This document shows positions 18,788 through 28,114 of a stretch of DNA of 64,000 nucleotides, piece by piece. This DNA comes from Arenibacter sp. F26102 (GTDB lineage Bacteria; Bacteroidota; Bacteroidia; Flavobacteriales; Flavobacteriaceae): contig NZ_JALKBC010000001.1 of NCBI RefSeq assembly GCF_023015865.1, positions 62,001 through 126,000 on the forward strand. The letters are read 5' to 3'. Every line of letters begins with the position of its first letter. Within the stretch, counting starts at the first letter, position 1. The position numbers were made by a program, and so were the translations under genes. Below the pieces are notes generated by a model. That model was not told the origin of the DNA, ran no database searches, and saw only the letters and a program-made list of their open reading frames with translations.

Positions 18788-21700
18788 TTGGAGAATTATA
18801 AAAATATATTGGATAAGCTTAATCGCTTCATGGCAAAGTTTTATACCAAGATGTTGCTTAAGGGTGTAATTCTTTTTTTGACCTTGGGTGTGCTTTTCTT
18901 TTTTTTCGTTCTGGGTGTAGAGTATTATTTATGGTTGAATTCTACAGGAAGGTTTATTCTCTTTCTTTTGTTTGTTTTGATAGAATTGTTTTTGGTTTGG
19001 AAATTTATTCTCATTCCCTTGTCATTCTTATTTAAATGGAAACGTGGATTAAGTAATAAGGAGGCTTCCCTGCTTATTGGAATATATTTTCCGGAGGTTG
19101 ATGACAAATTGTATAATTTGTTGGATTTGGCCGAGAGTGATTCTAAATCGGAGCTGTTATTGGCTAGTATTCAGCAGCGCTCAACAAGCCTCGGGATGGT
19201 ACCATTTGTTAAGGCAATCAATTTTAAGGATAATTTTAGGTATGTAAAGTATTTATTAATTCCGTTTGGTATTTTTTGTTTAATATGGGTTTCAGGTGAT
19301 ATTGTTTCGTACTTCAGTTCATATAAAAGGGTGGTAAATTATGATTTGGCCTATGAACCTCCTGCGCCTTTTAGCTTTATATTGGCTAATGCTGATCTAA
19401 ATGTTTTGGACAATGAACCAACGACTCTATTGGTGACTACCGAAGGTCGTATCAGGCCGGAAACTATGTCTATTGTAATTAATGGTAAGGAATTGCTTTT
19501 GCAGTTTAAAGATGGCTTTTATCAATACCTTTTTACGCCGCCACTGCGGAGTACACCTTTTTATTTCTTGGCAAATGGCGTTAGATCGAAGGAATATTTT
19601 TTAAATGTTCTTCAAACTCCTGCCATAGTGGATTTTGATATGGTAATGGATTATCCGGATTATACAAACAAAAAGGATGAGGTTATTAGGAGTACTGGAA
19701 ACGCGGTTTTTCCGGAAGGTACAGAGGTTTTATGGAGAATTGGCACCAAGGCTACGGAAGAGGTAATTTTTCATGCCAAGGATAGTTCGGAAATCTTTAA
19801 GAGGTCCAACGATCGTTTCACCTTTTCTAAAAGGATATTTTCTGATTTCGATTACGAATTGTCTACTTCCAATAGCAATATTAGGGATTACGAGAGATTG
19901 GGTTATCGGTTTACCGTGGTTAGGGATGCTTATCCTAGTCTGCGGGTTAATCAAGTGTTGGATTCCTTAAATCCAAACGTGTCTTATTATGTAGGAGAGG
20001 CTACTGATGATTACTTATTAAGCACGGTTAGATTGGTTTATTATAGAAAAGGGGAGGAAGATAGGAAGGTTTTGGAGTTGTCCAGGCCAAATTTGAATTA
20101 CGATAAATTTTACTACACTTTTCCCTCTGGTTTGGATTTGGTGGAGGGAGTCACTTATGATTTTTATTTTGAGGTGGTAGATAATGATGCTATTCACAAG
20201 GGTAAAGTAACTAAGAGTCAGGTGTTTAGCTCTACTATGTTTGATGATAATCAATTGAAAAACAAGGAGTTAGAATTTCAAAGGTCGGTTTTGAGCAGTT
20301 TGGATAAGTCTTTGGAGAAATCTAAAAATCAACAAGAAACTTTAAAGGATTTGACCAAGGAACAAAAGGAGAATAGTAGTTTAAGTTTTTCCGATCAGAA
20401 TAGAATTAAGGATTTTTTAAAACAACAGCAACAGCAGGAGGAGTTGATGAAAAAGTTCAGTAGTCAGCTAAAGGATAATCTTAAAAAGACCAATGATGAT
20501 AGCAGGTTAAATAAGTTGCTCCAAGAGCGGATTGAGCGACAGGAGTTGGAGGCTAAAAAGAATGAGAAATTATTGGAGGAGTTGAATAGGATAGCTGAGA
20601 AGTTGGATAAGGAAGATTTGGCCAGGCGCTTGGAAGAGTTGGGTAAGCGGCAGAAGAATGGTGATCGTAATTTGGAACAGCTCTTGGAGCTTACCAAACG
20701 GTATTATATACAGCAGAAATCGGAACAGTTGGGCAACGAATTAATAAAGTTGGCAGATCGACAATTGTCATTGATTTCAGAGGAATTTGATAGGAAGAGG
20801 GCCATATTGAAAGAGGAACAGAATAAATTAGGTTCAGATTTTGATCGGGTATCTAAGGAATTGGATGAGTTGAGAAAAGATAATGCTAGTTTGAAGAAGC
20901 CTATGGGTTTGAAGATTGATAGGAACCAAATCGAGGCAATCAGGCGGGAACTTGAGGAGGCTTTGGAAGAGATTGGCAAACAGCTTAAATCCGAAGATGG
21001 TGTCGAGGATAAGCAGCTCTCGGAAAAAGGCAAATCCAAACAAAAGTCTGCTGCTGGTAAGATGAAAGAAATGGCGGAAGATTTAATGCAATCAGGCTCT
21101 AGTTCGGGGGGTGGTTCCTCTGAAGCAGAGGATGCCGAGGTATTGCGGCAGTTGTTGGATAATTTAATTACTTTTTCTTTTAAGCAAGAGAGTTTATATA
21201 ATAGTTTGGGACAATCCGATATTTCGAGTACTGTTAATTCGGGTAGTATTAGGAAGCAACGGGAATTGAGGGAATTGTTCAAACATGTTGATGATAGTTT
21301 ATTTGCTTTATCCTTAAGGCAGGCGGAGATGACCGAATTTGTAAATGAGCAGATAGGTGAGGTGTATTATAATTTGGATAGGGCATTGGAAAGTATGGCA
21401 GAGAGTGAGATGTATCAAGGGGCTTCATATCAGAAATATGTTTTAAATGCCTCTAATAGTCTTTCAGATTTTTTGGCCATTGTTTTGGATAATATGCAGC
21501 AGAATATGAGTATGGGTTCTGGTAAAGGAAAAGGGGAAGGATTTCAATTACCTGATATCATTATGGGTCAGGAGAAATTGGGCGAGAAGTTGGGGGAGAT
21601 GGGTAAGAAGGGATCTAATGGAAATGATCCAGGTGAAGGTGAGGAAGGTGAAGCAAATGGAAATAAGCAGGGGAAAAATGGGAATAGTGGCAAAGAAGGT

Positions 21701-22252
21701 GAGGGTCAGGGAGGTGAAGAGGGTAGCAATGGAAAAGAAGGTAAGGGCAAGGGCAGTGGCGGGTCCAAAGGTGAAGAAGAAGGAGTTGGTGGTGAAGGTG
21801 GTTCTAGCGGTAGTCAAGGAGGTCCTAGTGAAGAGGAGTTAAATGAAATTTATGAAATTTACAAGGAACAACAAACTTTGCGGGAACAACTCGAGAATCA
21901 TTTAAAGGACCTGATTGATAATGATGATCGTAAGATAGGGGAGAAATTGGTGAGGCAGATGGAAGATTTTCAGAATGACTTATTAAGGAATGGTGTTACT
22001 CAGCAAAGCCTTAGTAAGATGAATAATATTAACCGGGAAATGTTGAAATTAGAAAATGCTGCTCTTAAACAGGGGAAATCGGAGAAAAGGGAGAGCAATA
22101 GAGCTAATGATATGTTTCAGAACCCAATACTTACTAAACCCTCAATATTAGAGAATTATCGTAATGAGGTGGAGATTTTAAACAGACAAGCATTACCTTT
22201 GCAGCAAAATTTTCAAATTAAGGTTAAGGAATATTTTAGAATTGATGATTGA
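18788..22252 (+). CDS. DUF4175 family large membrane protein
   Basis: 1154 residues. The N-terminus has two membrane helices (about 22-48 and 53-80) and another near 150-170. A beta-rich soluble region follows (about 190-480), then a long coiled coil with many Gln, Glu and Lys residues (about 495-760) and a Gly/Glu/Lys-rich low-complexity linker (about 930-1010) before a final helical part. This is the layout of the Bacteroidota DUF4175 proteins, of unknown function. No ATG suits the conserved N-terminus: the best start is TTG at 18788, giving MENYKNILDKLNRF, which resembles family starts; ATG at 18830 would lose 14 residues. It overlaps ybeY by 8 bp and is probably co-translated with it. Transcribed divergently from gltX. 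Confidence 0.88.
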   Translation: MENYKNILDKLNRFMAKFYTKMLLKGVILFLTLGVLFFFFVLGVEYYLWLNSTGRFILFLLFVLIELFLVWKFILIPLSFLFKWKRGLSNKEASLLIGIYFPEVDDKLYNLLDLAESDSKSELLLASIQQRSTSLGMVPFVKAINFKDNFRYVKYLLIPFGIFCLIWVSGDIVSYFSSYKRVVNYDLAYEPPAPFSFILANADLNVLDNEPTTLLVTTEGRIRPETMSIVINGKELLLQFKDGFYQYLFTPPLRSTPFYFLANGVRSKEYFLNVLQTPAIVDFDMVMDYPDYTNKKDEVIRSTGNAVFPEGTEVLWRIGTKATEEVIFHAKDSSEIFKRSNDRFTFSKRIFSDFDYELSTSNSNIRDYERLGYRFTVVRDAYPSLRVNQVLDSLNPNVSYYVGEATDDYLLSTVRLVYYRKGEEDRKVLELSRPNLNYDKFYYTFPSGLDLVEGVTYDFYFEVVDNDAIHKGKVTKSQVFSSTMFDDNQLKNKELEFQRSVLSSLDKSLEKSKNQQETLKDLTKEQKENSSLSFSDQNRIKDFLKQQQQQEELMKKFSSQLKDNLKKTNDDSRLNKLLQERIERQELEAKKNEKLLEELNRIAEKLDKEDLARRLEELGKRQKNGDRNLEQLLELTKRYYIQQKSEQLGNELIKLADRQLSLISEEFDRKRAILKEEQNKLGSDFDRVSKELDELRKDNASLKKPMGLKIDRNQIEAIRRELEEALEEIGKQLKSEDGVEDKQLSEKGKSKQKSAAGKMKEMAEDLMQSGSSSGGGSSEAEDAEVLRQLLDNLITFSFKQESLYNSLGQSDISSTVNSGSIRKQRELRELFKHVDDSLFALSLRQAEMTEFVNEQIGEVYYNLDRALESMAESEMYQGASYQKYVLNASNSLSDFLAIVLDNMQQNMSMGSGKGKGEGFQLPDIIMGQEKLGEKLGEMGKKGSNGNDPGEGEEGEANGNKQGKNGNSGKEGEGQGGEEGSNGKEGKGKGSGGSKGEEEGVGGEGGSSGSQGGPSEEELNEIYEIYKEQQTLREQLENHLKDLIDNDDRKIGEKLVRQMEDFQNDLLRNGVTQQSLSKMNNINREMLKLENAALKQGKSEKRESNRANDMFQNPILTKPSILENYRNEVEILNRQALPLQQNFQIKVKEYFRIDD

Positions 22253-22664
22253 TTTTCATTACGAGGCAGATTTTGTTATAGAAGATGAAGGCAGGTTTGC
22301 CGATTGGATTAGTAGGTTAGTGGTATCTGAGGGCCGTAGTCATAGTCAGTTGGATTTTATCTTTTGTAATGATGAGTATCTATTGAAGATTAATCAGGAT
22401 TATCTAAATCATGATACATATACAGATATTATTACTTTTCCTTATGAGGATTTAAACGGACTCGCCGGAGATATTTTTATTTCGGTTGAACGTGTCAGGG
22501 ATAATGCTTCTGATTTTGGTGTGGAGTTCGATACTGAATTGAAGCGGGTAATGGCTCATGGAGTGCTACACCTTATAGGTTACGGTGACAAGAGTGAGGA
22601 TGAGGCCTTGTTGATGAGGTCTAAAGAAGATGAAAAAATTAAATTGTTCCACGTGGAACATTAG
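22245..22664 (+). CDS. ybeY: Endoribonuclease YbeY (16S rRNA maturation, ribosome quality control)
   Basis: 139 residues from ATG 22245; a TTG at 22242 is less likely. The metal-site region is MAHGVLHLIGYGDKSEDE, giving the two His of HGVLHL; the third His of the classical HGxLHLxGYDH motif is replaced in GYGDK, a variant I recall from other Bacteroidota homologues. YbeY is a single-strand-specific endoribonuclease acting in rRNA maturation. It overlaps the end of the DUF4175 gene by 8 bp and is followed 5 bp later by mnmG. Its last codons (FHVEH) are written by a perfect parS palindrome. Confidence 0.93.
   Translation: MIDFHYEADFVIEDEGRFADWISRLVVSEGRSHSQLDFIFCNDEYLLKINQDYLNHDTYTDIITFPYEDLNGLAGDIFISVERVRDNASDFGVEFDTELKRVMAHGVLHLIGYGDKSEDEALLMRSKEDEKIKLFHVEH
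22645..22660. promoter_or_regulatory. parS: parS-type partition site inside the 3' end of ybeY
   Basis: A perfect 16-bp palindrome, TGTTCCACGTGGAACA, matching the chromosomal ParB-binding consensus TGTTNCACGTGNAACA at every defined position. It encodes the C-terminal FHVEH of YbeY. A second identical 16-mer lies 1.9 kb away, on the other side of mnmG. No parA or parB gene is in the window. Confidence 0.85.
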
Positions 22665-22669
22665 AAATT

Positions 22670-24538
22670 ATGTTTGAAAAGGAATATGATGTTATAGTAG
22701 TCGGTGCCGGTCATGCTGGTGCTGAAGCTGCGGCTGCGGCTGCCAACCTTGGGTCTAAGACCCTTTTGGTTACAATGAATTTACAGACTATTGGACAAAT
22801 GTCCTGTAATCCTGCCATGGGTGGAATTGCAAAGGGTCAAATTGTGCGCGAGATTGATGCACTTGGTGGCTATAGTGGAATAGTAAGTGACAAAAGCGCT
22901 ATACAATTCAAGATGCTTAATAAAAGCAAGGGTCCGGCTATGTGGAGTCCTAGGACCCAAAATGACAGGATGCGTTTTGCGGAAGAGTGGAGAATGGCTT
23001 TGGAAAATACACCTAATGTTGATTTTTATCAGGAGATGGTGTCTGGGCTTTTAGTGGAAAATGGGCGTGCTGTAGGTGTGAAAACATCGCTTGGAATCGA
23101 CATTAAATCTAAGTCCGTTGTGCTTACTAATGGCACTTTTTTAAACGGCTTAATTCATATAGGAGACAAACAATTTGGTGGGGGTAGAGCGGGAGAAAAG
23201 GCCGCTACAGGAATTACCGAACAATTGGTGGGATTGGGTTTTGAAAGTGGAAGAATGAAGACCGGAACACCTCCTAGGGTGGATGGTCGTTCCTTGGATT
23301 ATTCTTTAATGATTCCACAGCCAGGGGATGAAATTCCTGAGAAGTTTTCATATTCGGACACAAAGGCGCTTACTAAGCAACGGGATTGTTATATGTCCCA
23401 TACGAGTCTTTTGGTTCACGATTTGCTAAGAGAGGGGTTCGATCGTTCTCCCATGTTTAATGGTAGGATCAAAAGTACGGGACCAAGATACTGTCCGTCT
23501 ATTGAGGATAAGATCAATCGGTTTGCGGATAAGGATAGTCATCAACTGTTTGTAGAACCTGAGGGGTGGAATACGGTGGAGGTGTACGTGAATGGGTTTT
23601 CTACTTCCTTGCCAGAGGATGTTCAATATAAAGCGTTGAAATCTGTAAAAGGATTTGAAAATGTCAAGTTTTTTCGACCGGGTTATGCCATTGAATATGA
23701 TTATTTTCCACCTACGCAATTGAAGCATACTTTGGAGACAAAGCTTATTGATAACTTGTATTTTGCTGGTCAGATAAATGGTACAACCGGATACGAGGAG
23801 GCTGCTTCCCAAGGGTTGATGGCTGGGATAAATGCCCATTTAAAAATTAATGAAAAGGAGCCTTTTATTCTTAATAGGGACGAAGCATATATTGGAGTTT
23901 TGGTGGATGATCTTATTACGAAAGGTACGGAAGAGCCATATCGTATGTTTACTTCCAGGGCAGAATATAGGACCTTATTGCGCCAGGATAATGCCGATTT
24001 AAGACTTACTCCCAGGAGTTTTGAAATGGGCTTGGCTTCAAAGGATAGGCTAGAAAAGATGGAGGAGAAGGAGCGTAAATCAAGTGCTTTTGTAGAATTC
24101 TTTAGAGAGACTAGTTTCAAGCCCGAACAGATAAACCCTATTTTGGAAGAGTTGGATTCGTCTACAGTTAAGCAACCTGATAAAATGTTTAAAGTGTTTT
24201 CTAGGCCCAAAGTAACCATGGAGCATATGATGCAATTGGAAGGTGTTTCTGAGTTTGTTTCAGATAATAATTTGGATCGAGAGATAATGGAGCAGGCGGA
24301 AATTCAGGTTAAATATTCTGGTTATATCGCCAAGGAAAAGAACAATGCTGATAAATTACAGCGACTTGAAAACATAAAAATTCCAAAGGGATTTGATTAC
24401 AGTAAACTGAAGTCACTGTCCTATGAGGCACGGGAAAAGCTTAAGGCAATACAGCCAGTTACTATTTCCCAAGCTTCTAGAATAAGTGGGGTTTCGCCAA
24501 GTGATATTAGCGTTTTGCTGGTTTATATGGGCCGATAA
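22670..24538 (+). CDS. mnmG: tRNA uridine-5-carboxymethylaminomethyl modification enzyme MnmG (GidA)
   Basis: 622 residues, the standard length. An FAD-binding Rossmann motif is at about residues 11-19 (VGAGHAGAE), and family signatures CNPAMGGIAKG and GTPPRVDGRSLDYS are present, as is the C-terminal helical MnmE-interaction domain (SYEAREKLKAIQP, GVSPSDISVLLVYMGR). With MnmE it modifies the wobble uridine of several tRNAs. It lies between two perfect parS sites; mnmG is a classical origin-proximal gene in many bacteria, so this part of the chromosome is probably near the partition centre (inference). It starts 5 bp after ybeY. Confidence 0.97.
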   Translation: MFEKEYDVIVVGAGHAGAEAAAAAANLGSKTLLVTMNLQTIGQMSCNPAMGGIAKGQIVREIDALGGYSGIVSDKSAIQFKMLNKSKGPAMWSPRTQNDRMRFAEEWRMALENTPNVDFYQEMVSGLLVENGRAVGVKTSLGIDIKSKSVVLTNGTFLNGLIHIGDKQFGGGRAGEKAATGITEQLVGLGFESGRMKTGTPPRVDGRSLDYSLMIPQPGDEIPEKFSYSDTKALTKQRDCYMSHTSLLVHDLLREGFDRSPMFNGRIKSTGPRYCPSIEDKINRFADKDSHQLFVEPEGWNTVEVYVNGFSTSLPEDVQYKALKSVKGFENVKFFRPGYAIEYDYFPPTQLKHTLETKLIDNLYFAGQINGTTGYEEAASQGLMAGINAHLKINEKEPFILNRDEAYIGVLVDDLITKGTEEPYRMFTSRAEYRTLLRQDNADLRLTPRSFEMGLASKDRLEKMEEKERKSSAFVEFFRETSFKPEQINPILEELDSSTVKQPDKMFKVFSRPKVTMEHMMQLEGVSEFVSDNNLDREIMEQAEIQVKYSGYIAKEKNNADKLQRLENIKIPKGFDYSKLKSLSYEAREKLKAIQPVTISQASRISGVSPSDISVLLVYMGR

Positions 24539-24552
24539 TTTTTTATTCTATT

Positions 24553-24576
24553 TTAATGTTCCACGTGGAACATTAA
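24553..24576. promoter_or_regulatory. parS: parS-type partition site downstream of mnmG
   Basis: The core TGTTCCACGTGGAACA at 24557-24572 is identical to the copy at 22645-22660. Here the symmetry extends four bases on each side, making a 24-bp perfect palindrome. It lies 14 bp after the mnmG stop. Confidence 0.85.
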
Positions 24577-25201
24577 TAAACTGAATGTGTTCTTAGGGCT
24601 TTTTAAGGCCTTATATTCTAATTTTATATAAAGGGTGTTTGCACTATTTGATGGGCAGATACCCTTTTTTGTGGCTTAGTTTTTGTGGCCAAATATGAAA
24701 TCAATTGGCTGTAGGTTGATACATCTAGAAGGGATTTTTGGGCGGATATTTTTGGCCTTAAAACTAAACTACTATTTGTTTTTGGATTCGAATTGGGTTA
24801 GTTAAATAAATTTTCAAAAGAATAGAAAATCGACTGTAGGTGTGCTTTTTAATTTTACTGTTTCGGGAAATTTTACTGTTATAACTATTTATTTATATAG
24901 GTGGATATTTTAATGGGTGCTTGCAGTTTTGTTGTATTAAGTAAATTGTTATTTATTAATATAGATTAGCTTGTTTCTGGGTCAAATGATTTTTGGGTCG
25001 AAACTTCAATCTTCTTCTTTCTCAAATATGGATATTACTTCTTATGATATAAAGAGGGATTGATTACAAATAGGATATCATTTTGTAATTGGAGTAGGGA
25101 TGCCGTTAAAGAATAATGTTATTTAAAATTCACTTTCATGAACTACTGTTTTAAAGTATCTTCGTTGCTTCGTGTATTTATAATTATCCGCATCTTATAC
25201 C
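24577..25201. other. 625-bp non-coding region downstream of parS
   Basis: It holds the mnmG terminator (24630-24670) and then about 530 bp of AT-rich sequence with no recognisable gene, tRNA or cluster of DnaA boxes (TTATNCACA). Confidence 0.5.
24630..24670 (+). terminator. Terminator downstream of mnmG
   Basis: A 13-bp stem with two wobble pairs, AAAGGGTGTTTGC with GCAGATACCCTTT, a loop of about 12 nt and a following T run. Confidence 0.75.
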
Positions 25202-26029
25202 ATGAAGCTGTATTTAGAGACTAAAGATTACACCCTTACCGGAGAGTCGTTTCAATTGTTGCACGATCCTGTATTGGATATGTTGGTGACGAAACCACAA
25301 CCTAAAGATCTTAGTAAATATTATGATAGTGAAGATTATATTTCACATACGGACTCTAAGAAATCCTTAGTGGATAAGATCTATCAAACTGTAAAGGGAT
25401 ACAATCTAAAAAGTAAACTTGCACTTATTGATTCCTATAGTTCTAAAGAAAGAACGCTATTGGATGTAGGAGCAGGCACTGGGGATTTTTTAGCAGTAGC
25501 GAGAAAGCAGGGCTGGGAAATTTTTGGGGTTGAACCTAGTGTGCTGGCAAAACACAAAGCTAAGGAAAAGGATATCGAGCTATTTGAAGATTTGGATGCG
25601 CTACCACAGAAAAAATTCGAGGTAATAACCCTATGGCATGTTCTGGAGCATTTGCCAAATTTGGATGAACAGATATCCAAGTTGGTAGGACTCCTATCTG
25701 ATTCGGGAACGCTTATTGTTGCCGTTCCCAATTTTAAATCCTACGATGCTGTTTACTACAAACAATTTTGGGCAGCGTTCGATGTTCCTCGACATCTATG
25801 GCATTTTTCTAGGAATAGTATTAAGAACATCTTTGGGAATCATGGGATGAAAGTGGTAAAGATCAAACCTATGTTATTTGATGCTTTTTATGTTTCTCTG
25901 CTTTCTGAAAAATATAAGACGGGTAGACAGAATTTTGCAAAGGCGCTTTGGTCAGGATTTAAGTCGAATTTGTCTGCCTTTAGGTCCAAAGAGTATTCTT
26001 CCCTGATATACATTATTAAAAGGCGCTAA
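25202..26029 (+). CDS. Class I SAM-dependent methyltransferase (Methyltransf_23 type)
   Basis: 275 residues. The SAM-binding motif I is LLDVGAGTGDFL (about residues 80-91), followed by EPS after strand 2, the post-motif ITLWHVLEHLPN (about 140-151) and GTLIVAVPNFKSYD. This is the UbiE/Methyltransf_23 fold; the N-terminal region (YYDSEDYISHTDSKKS) is typical of members acting in lipid, quinone or cell-surface pathways. Substrate unknown. It lacks any sign of being an arsenite methyltransferase. It is on the same strand as mnmG upstream and the OmpH-type gene downstream, but separated from both by long gaps, so probably independently expressed. Confidence 0.85.
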   Translation: MKLYLETKDYTLTGESFQLLHDPVLDMLVTKPQPKDLSKYYDSEDYISHTDSKKSLVDKIYQTVKGYNLKSKLALIDSYSSKERTLLDVGAGTGDFLAVARKQGWEIFGVEPSVLAKHKAKEKDIELFEDLDALPQKKFEVITLWHVLEHLPNLDEQISKLVGLLSDSGTLIVAVPNFKSYDAVYYKQFWAAFDVPRHLWHFSRNSIKNIFGNHGMKVVKIKPMLFDAFYVSLLSEKYKTGRQNFAKALWSGFKSNLSAFRSKEYSSLIYIIKRR

Positions 26030-26326
26030 TACTTGTTTTAAGGGGCTCTGCGAAAGTTACACCTCCATTGTCCTCTCGTAGTATTCCCACTTTAAGAAAG
26101 ACGCTGTCAGCAGCATTAACTGCTCCATTTATGATAGATATCGATTATGAAAAGATAAATTGGTATAAAGTTTATCTATAGATGCTAAAAGATGGTTTTC
26201 GTGTTCAGTGTTCGAAGAACAAGGGAAGTGTTGGCCTATAATATTGTGTTCTAATGTTTGACAACAATTTTTGACTTATTCTAGAAAACCTTTTCTATTT
26301 TTGCCAAAATTTAAATTAAACAGAAA
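26030..26326. other. Intergenic region with a coding-like antisense stretch
   Basis: The 3' part is the promoter region of the OmpH-type gene. On the minus strand, from about 26140 to 26025, there is a stopless stretch reading NAADSVFLKVGILREDNGG and on to a stop, which looks protein-like but has no start codon and no family I recognise. It may be a gene remnant or chance. Confidence 0.3.
26296..26303 (+). promoter_or_regulatory. Putative -7 box of the OmpH-type gene (TATTTTTG)
   Basis: An exact TAnnTTTG match 23 bp upstream of the ATG. A TTG at 26271-26273 lies slightly further away than the standard 19-bp spacing. Confidence 0.5.
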
Positions 26327-26833
26327 ATGAAAAAATTAGTTTTGGCACTGGTATTTATCGGAACAATATCTTGCCAACAGGAAAAGATAGCTTTCGTTGA
26401 TAATGTGAAGTTGATGGATACCTATCAAGAGAAAATTGATATTGAAGCTAAATTTAAAACGAGAACCGAAACTTTTGGTAAAAAGAGGGATAGTATTTCC
26501 CAAGCTTTTCAAGTGGAGGCCCAAGCATTCCAAGCTAAGGCTCAAAAAATGGCACAGGCCAAGGCACAAGAGGAGTATGGTCAGTTGCAACAACGTAGTC
26601 AGTTTATAGGTCAGCAGTTGCAACAGGAAGAGCAGCAGTTGCAAATGCAAGGTCAGACTGAGATGGATAGCCTGGTGTCTAAAGTAAAAGAGGAAATCAA
26701 AGCTTACGGGGAATCAAATGGATACTCTTTTATTTTAACCGGAGGAGACGGAGGAAGTGTTCTTTATGGAACTGAATCCCATAATGTAACCGATGCCATA
26801 GTTAAAATTTTGAACGATAATTACAAGAAGTAA
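26327..26833 (+). CDS. OmpH/Skp-family periplasmic chaperone-like lipoprotein
   Basis: 168 residues. The N-terminus is a lipoprotein signal with lipobox ending ISC (Cys18), so it is probably lipid-anchored instead of free like E. coli Skp. The mature part begins KIAFVDNVKLMDTYQEK, as in OmpH/Skp proteins, and continues as a long Gln/Lys-rich coiled coil (about residues 45-125), the tentacle region, ending with a small beta domain (YSFILTGGDGGSVLYG). Skp-type proteins hold outer-membrane proteins in the periplasm. It is monocistronic: its own -7 box lies upstream and a strong terminator follows. Confidence 0.88.
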   Translation: MKKLVLALVFIGTISCQQEKIAFVDNVKLMDTYQEKIDIEAKFKTRTETFGKKRDSISQAFQVEAQAFQAKAQKMAQAKAQEEYGQLQQRSQFIGQQLQQEEQQLQMQGQTEMDSLVSKVKEEIKAYGESNGYSFILTGGDGGSVLYGTESHNVTDAIVKILNDNYKK

Positions 26834-26869
26834 AACTTTATTCAATAGTCCTTAGGGACAATATATCAC

Positions 26870-26903
26870 AAAAAACCTTCGAACTTATGTTCGAAGGTTT
26901 TTT
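26870..26903. terminator. Bidirectional terminator between convergent genes
   Basis: A perfect 15-bp stem (26870-26884 with 26889-26903), loop TTAT, ending in A and T runs. It serves the OmpH-type gene and the convergent alcohol dehydrogenase. Confidence 0.92.
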
Positions 26904-26953
26904 AGTTCCAACTACAACGTGCTCATTGCCTTATTAGTTGCATTCAGACAGTC

Positions 26954-28114
26954 CTAATAGGCCAGTTCTACAATTTTAGCTACATCGTAGGGTGAGAGAG
27001 AATTATGCTCACCTAGACCCAACCAACCTCTATCTGTAAACCTATTGGAAATAACATTTGCGCTTCCGTCAAATTCCTCTGTATAATCGGATAGCTTGGT
27101 TTTTATTCCCAATTCATGAAAAAAGGACTCCGTTTTTTCAATACCCAAATTGGCTTTTTCCTCCAAAGTTCCTTCGGTGATATTCCAAACTCGCTCTGCG
27201 TATTGGGCCAATTTTTCTTTTTTATTGTCAAAATTATAGCGATAATGACTTGGGGTAATTATGGCCAAAGTTCTGGCATGATCTATACCGTAGAGTGCCG
27301 TTAATTCGTGTCCAATGGCATGCACTGCCCAATCGGTAGGAACGCCCAAAGGCAATATTCCGTTCAAGGCCATGGTACAGCTCCACATAAAGTTGGATGC
27401 CGCTGTGTAATCCTTGGGGTTTTTAATAATAATGGGCGCCACCTCTATCAAGGTCTGTAAAACACTTTCTGCCATGCGATCTTGTAGGGATGCTCCTATT
27501 GGATAAGTCATATATTGCTCCAGTACATGGGTAAAGGCATCGGCTATTCCATTGGCTAATTGGCGCTCTGGAATAGAGGCAATTACTTGTGGATCTAGGA
27601 TGGAAAATACAGGGAACAATCCAGGTCCGCCCATAGCCAACTTTTCCTTGGTTTCTGCCCTGGTAATCACAGCTCCTGAGTTCATTTCAGATCCGGTTGC
27701 GGGTAAGGTCAATACCGTTCCAAAAGGTAGACCTTCCAATGTTGGAGTATTTTGTGTTAATAGATCCCAAGGAATGTCGCCTTTATAAAGTGCCGCTGCC
27801 GATAAAAATTTGGTGCCATCTATTACAGAACCTCCACCTACGGCCAGCATAAAAGTAATGTTCTCTGATTTTATTAACTGCAGGGCACGTAATAGAATTT
27901 CATATTCCGGATTGGCGGGAATACCTCCAAATTCAATTACCTCATAATTTTTCAATGCTTTTTTAACCTGGTCGTAAATACCATTCTTTTTAATGCTTCC
28001 TCCCCCATAGAGCATTAATATTTTGGCATTGGCGGGAATCTCTTCTGTCAAATTTTCTATTTGTCCTTTACCGAACAATATTTTGGTCGGATTTTTATAT
28101 TTGAAATTATGCAT
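26954..28114 (-). CDS. Iron-containing (YqhD-type) alcohol/aldehyde dehydrogenase
   Basis: 386 residues, the normal length for group III Fe-type alcohol dehydrogenases. The NAD(P)-binding motif is LAVGGGSVIDGTK. Metal-site residues lie in DAFTHVLEQYMTYP (Asp and His) and in HAIGHELTALYGIDHARTL (two His). The N-terminus NFKYKNPTKILFGKG is typical of YqhD/BDH enzymes, which reduce aldehydes with NADPH. The real substrate is unknown. The gene stands alone on its strand, with palindromic operator-like sites around its promoter, suggesting repressor control. Confidence 0.92.
   Translation of the reverse strand: MHNFKYKNPTKILFGKGQIENLTEEIPANAKILMLYGGGSIKKNGIYDQVKKALKNYEVIEFGGIPANPEYEILLRALQLIKSENITFMLAVGGGSVIDGTKFLSAAALYKGDIPWDLLTQNTPTLEGLPFGTVLTLPATGSEMNSGAVITRAETKEKLAMGGPGLFPVFSILDPQVIASIPERQLANGIADAFTHVLEQYMTYPIGASLQDRMAESVLQTLIEVAPIIIKNPKDYTAASNFMWSCTMALNGILPLGVPTDWAVHAIGHELTALYGIDHARTLAIITPSHYRYNFDNKKEKLAQYAERVWNITEGTLEEKANLGIEKTESFFHELGIKTKLSDYTEEFDGSANVISNRFTDRGWLGLGEHNSLSPYDVAKIVELAY

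Noticed and set aside
22245-22664. YbeY as an inactive enzyme because the third metal His is missing
   Set aside because: GYGDK in place of GYDH appears to be the usual form in Bacteroidota homologues as far as I recall, and the rest of the motif is intact.
24577-25201. Possible replication origin next to mnmG and parS
   Set aside because: No cluster of DnaA boxes, no AT-rich 13-mer array and no dnaA gene was seen. The parS sites suggest proximity to the origin but do not mark it.
25202-26029. Methyltransferase as the missing ArsM
   Set aside because: The sequence follows the Methyltransf_23/UbiE pattern and lacks the Cys residues characteristic of ArsM. It is not adjacent to arsS.
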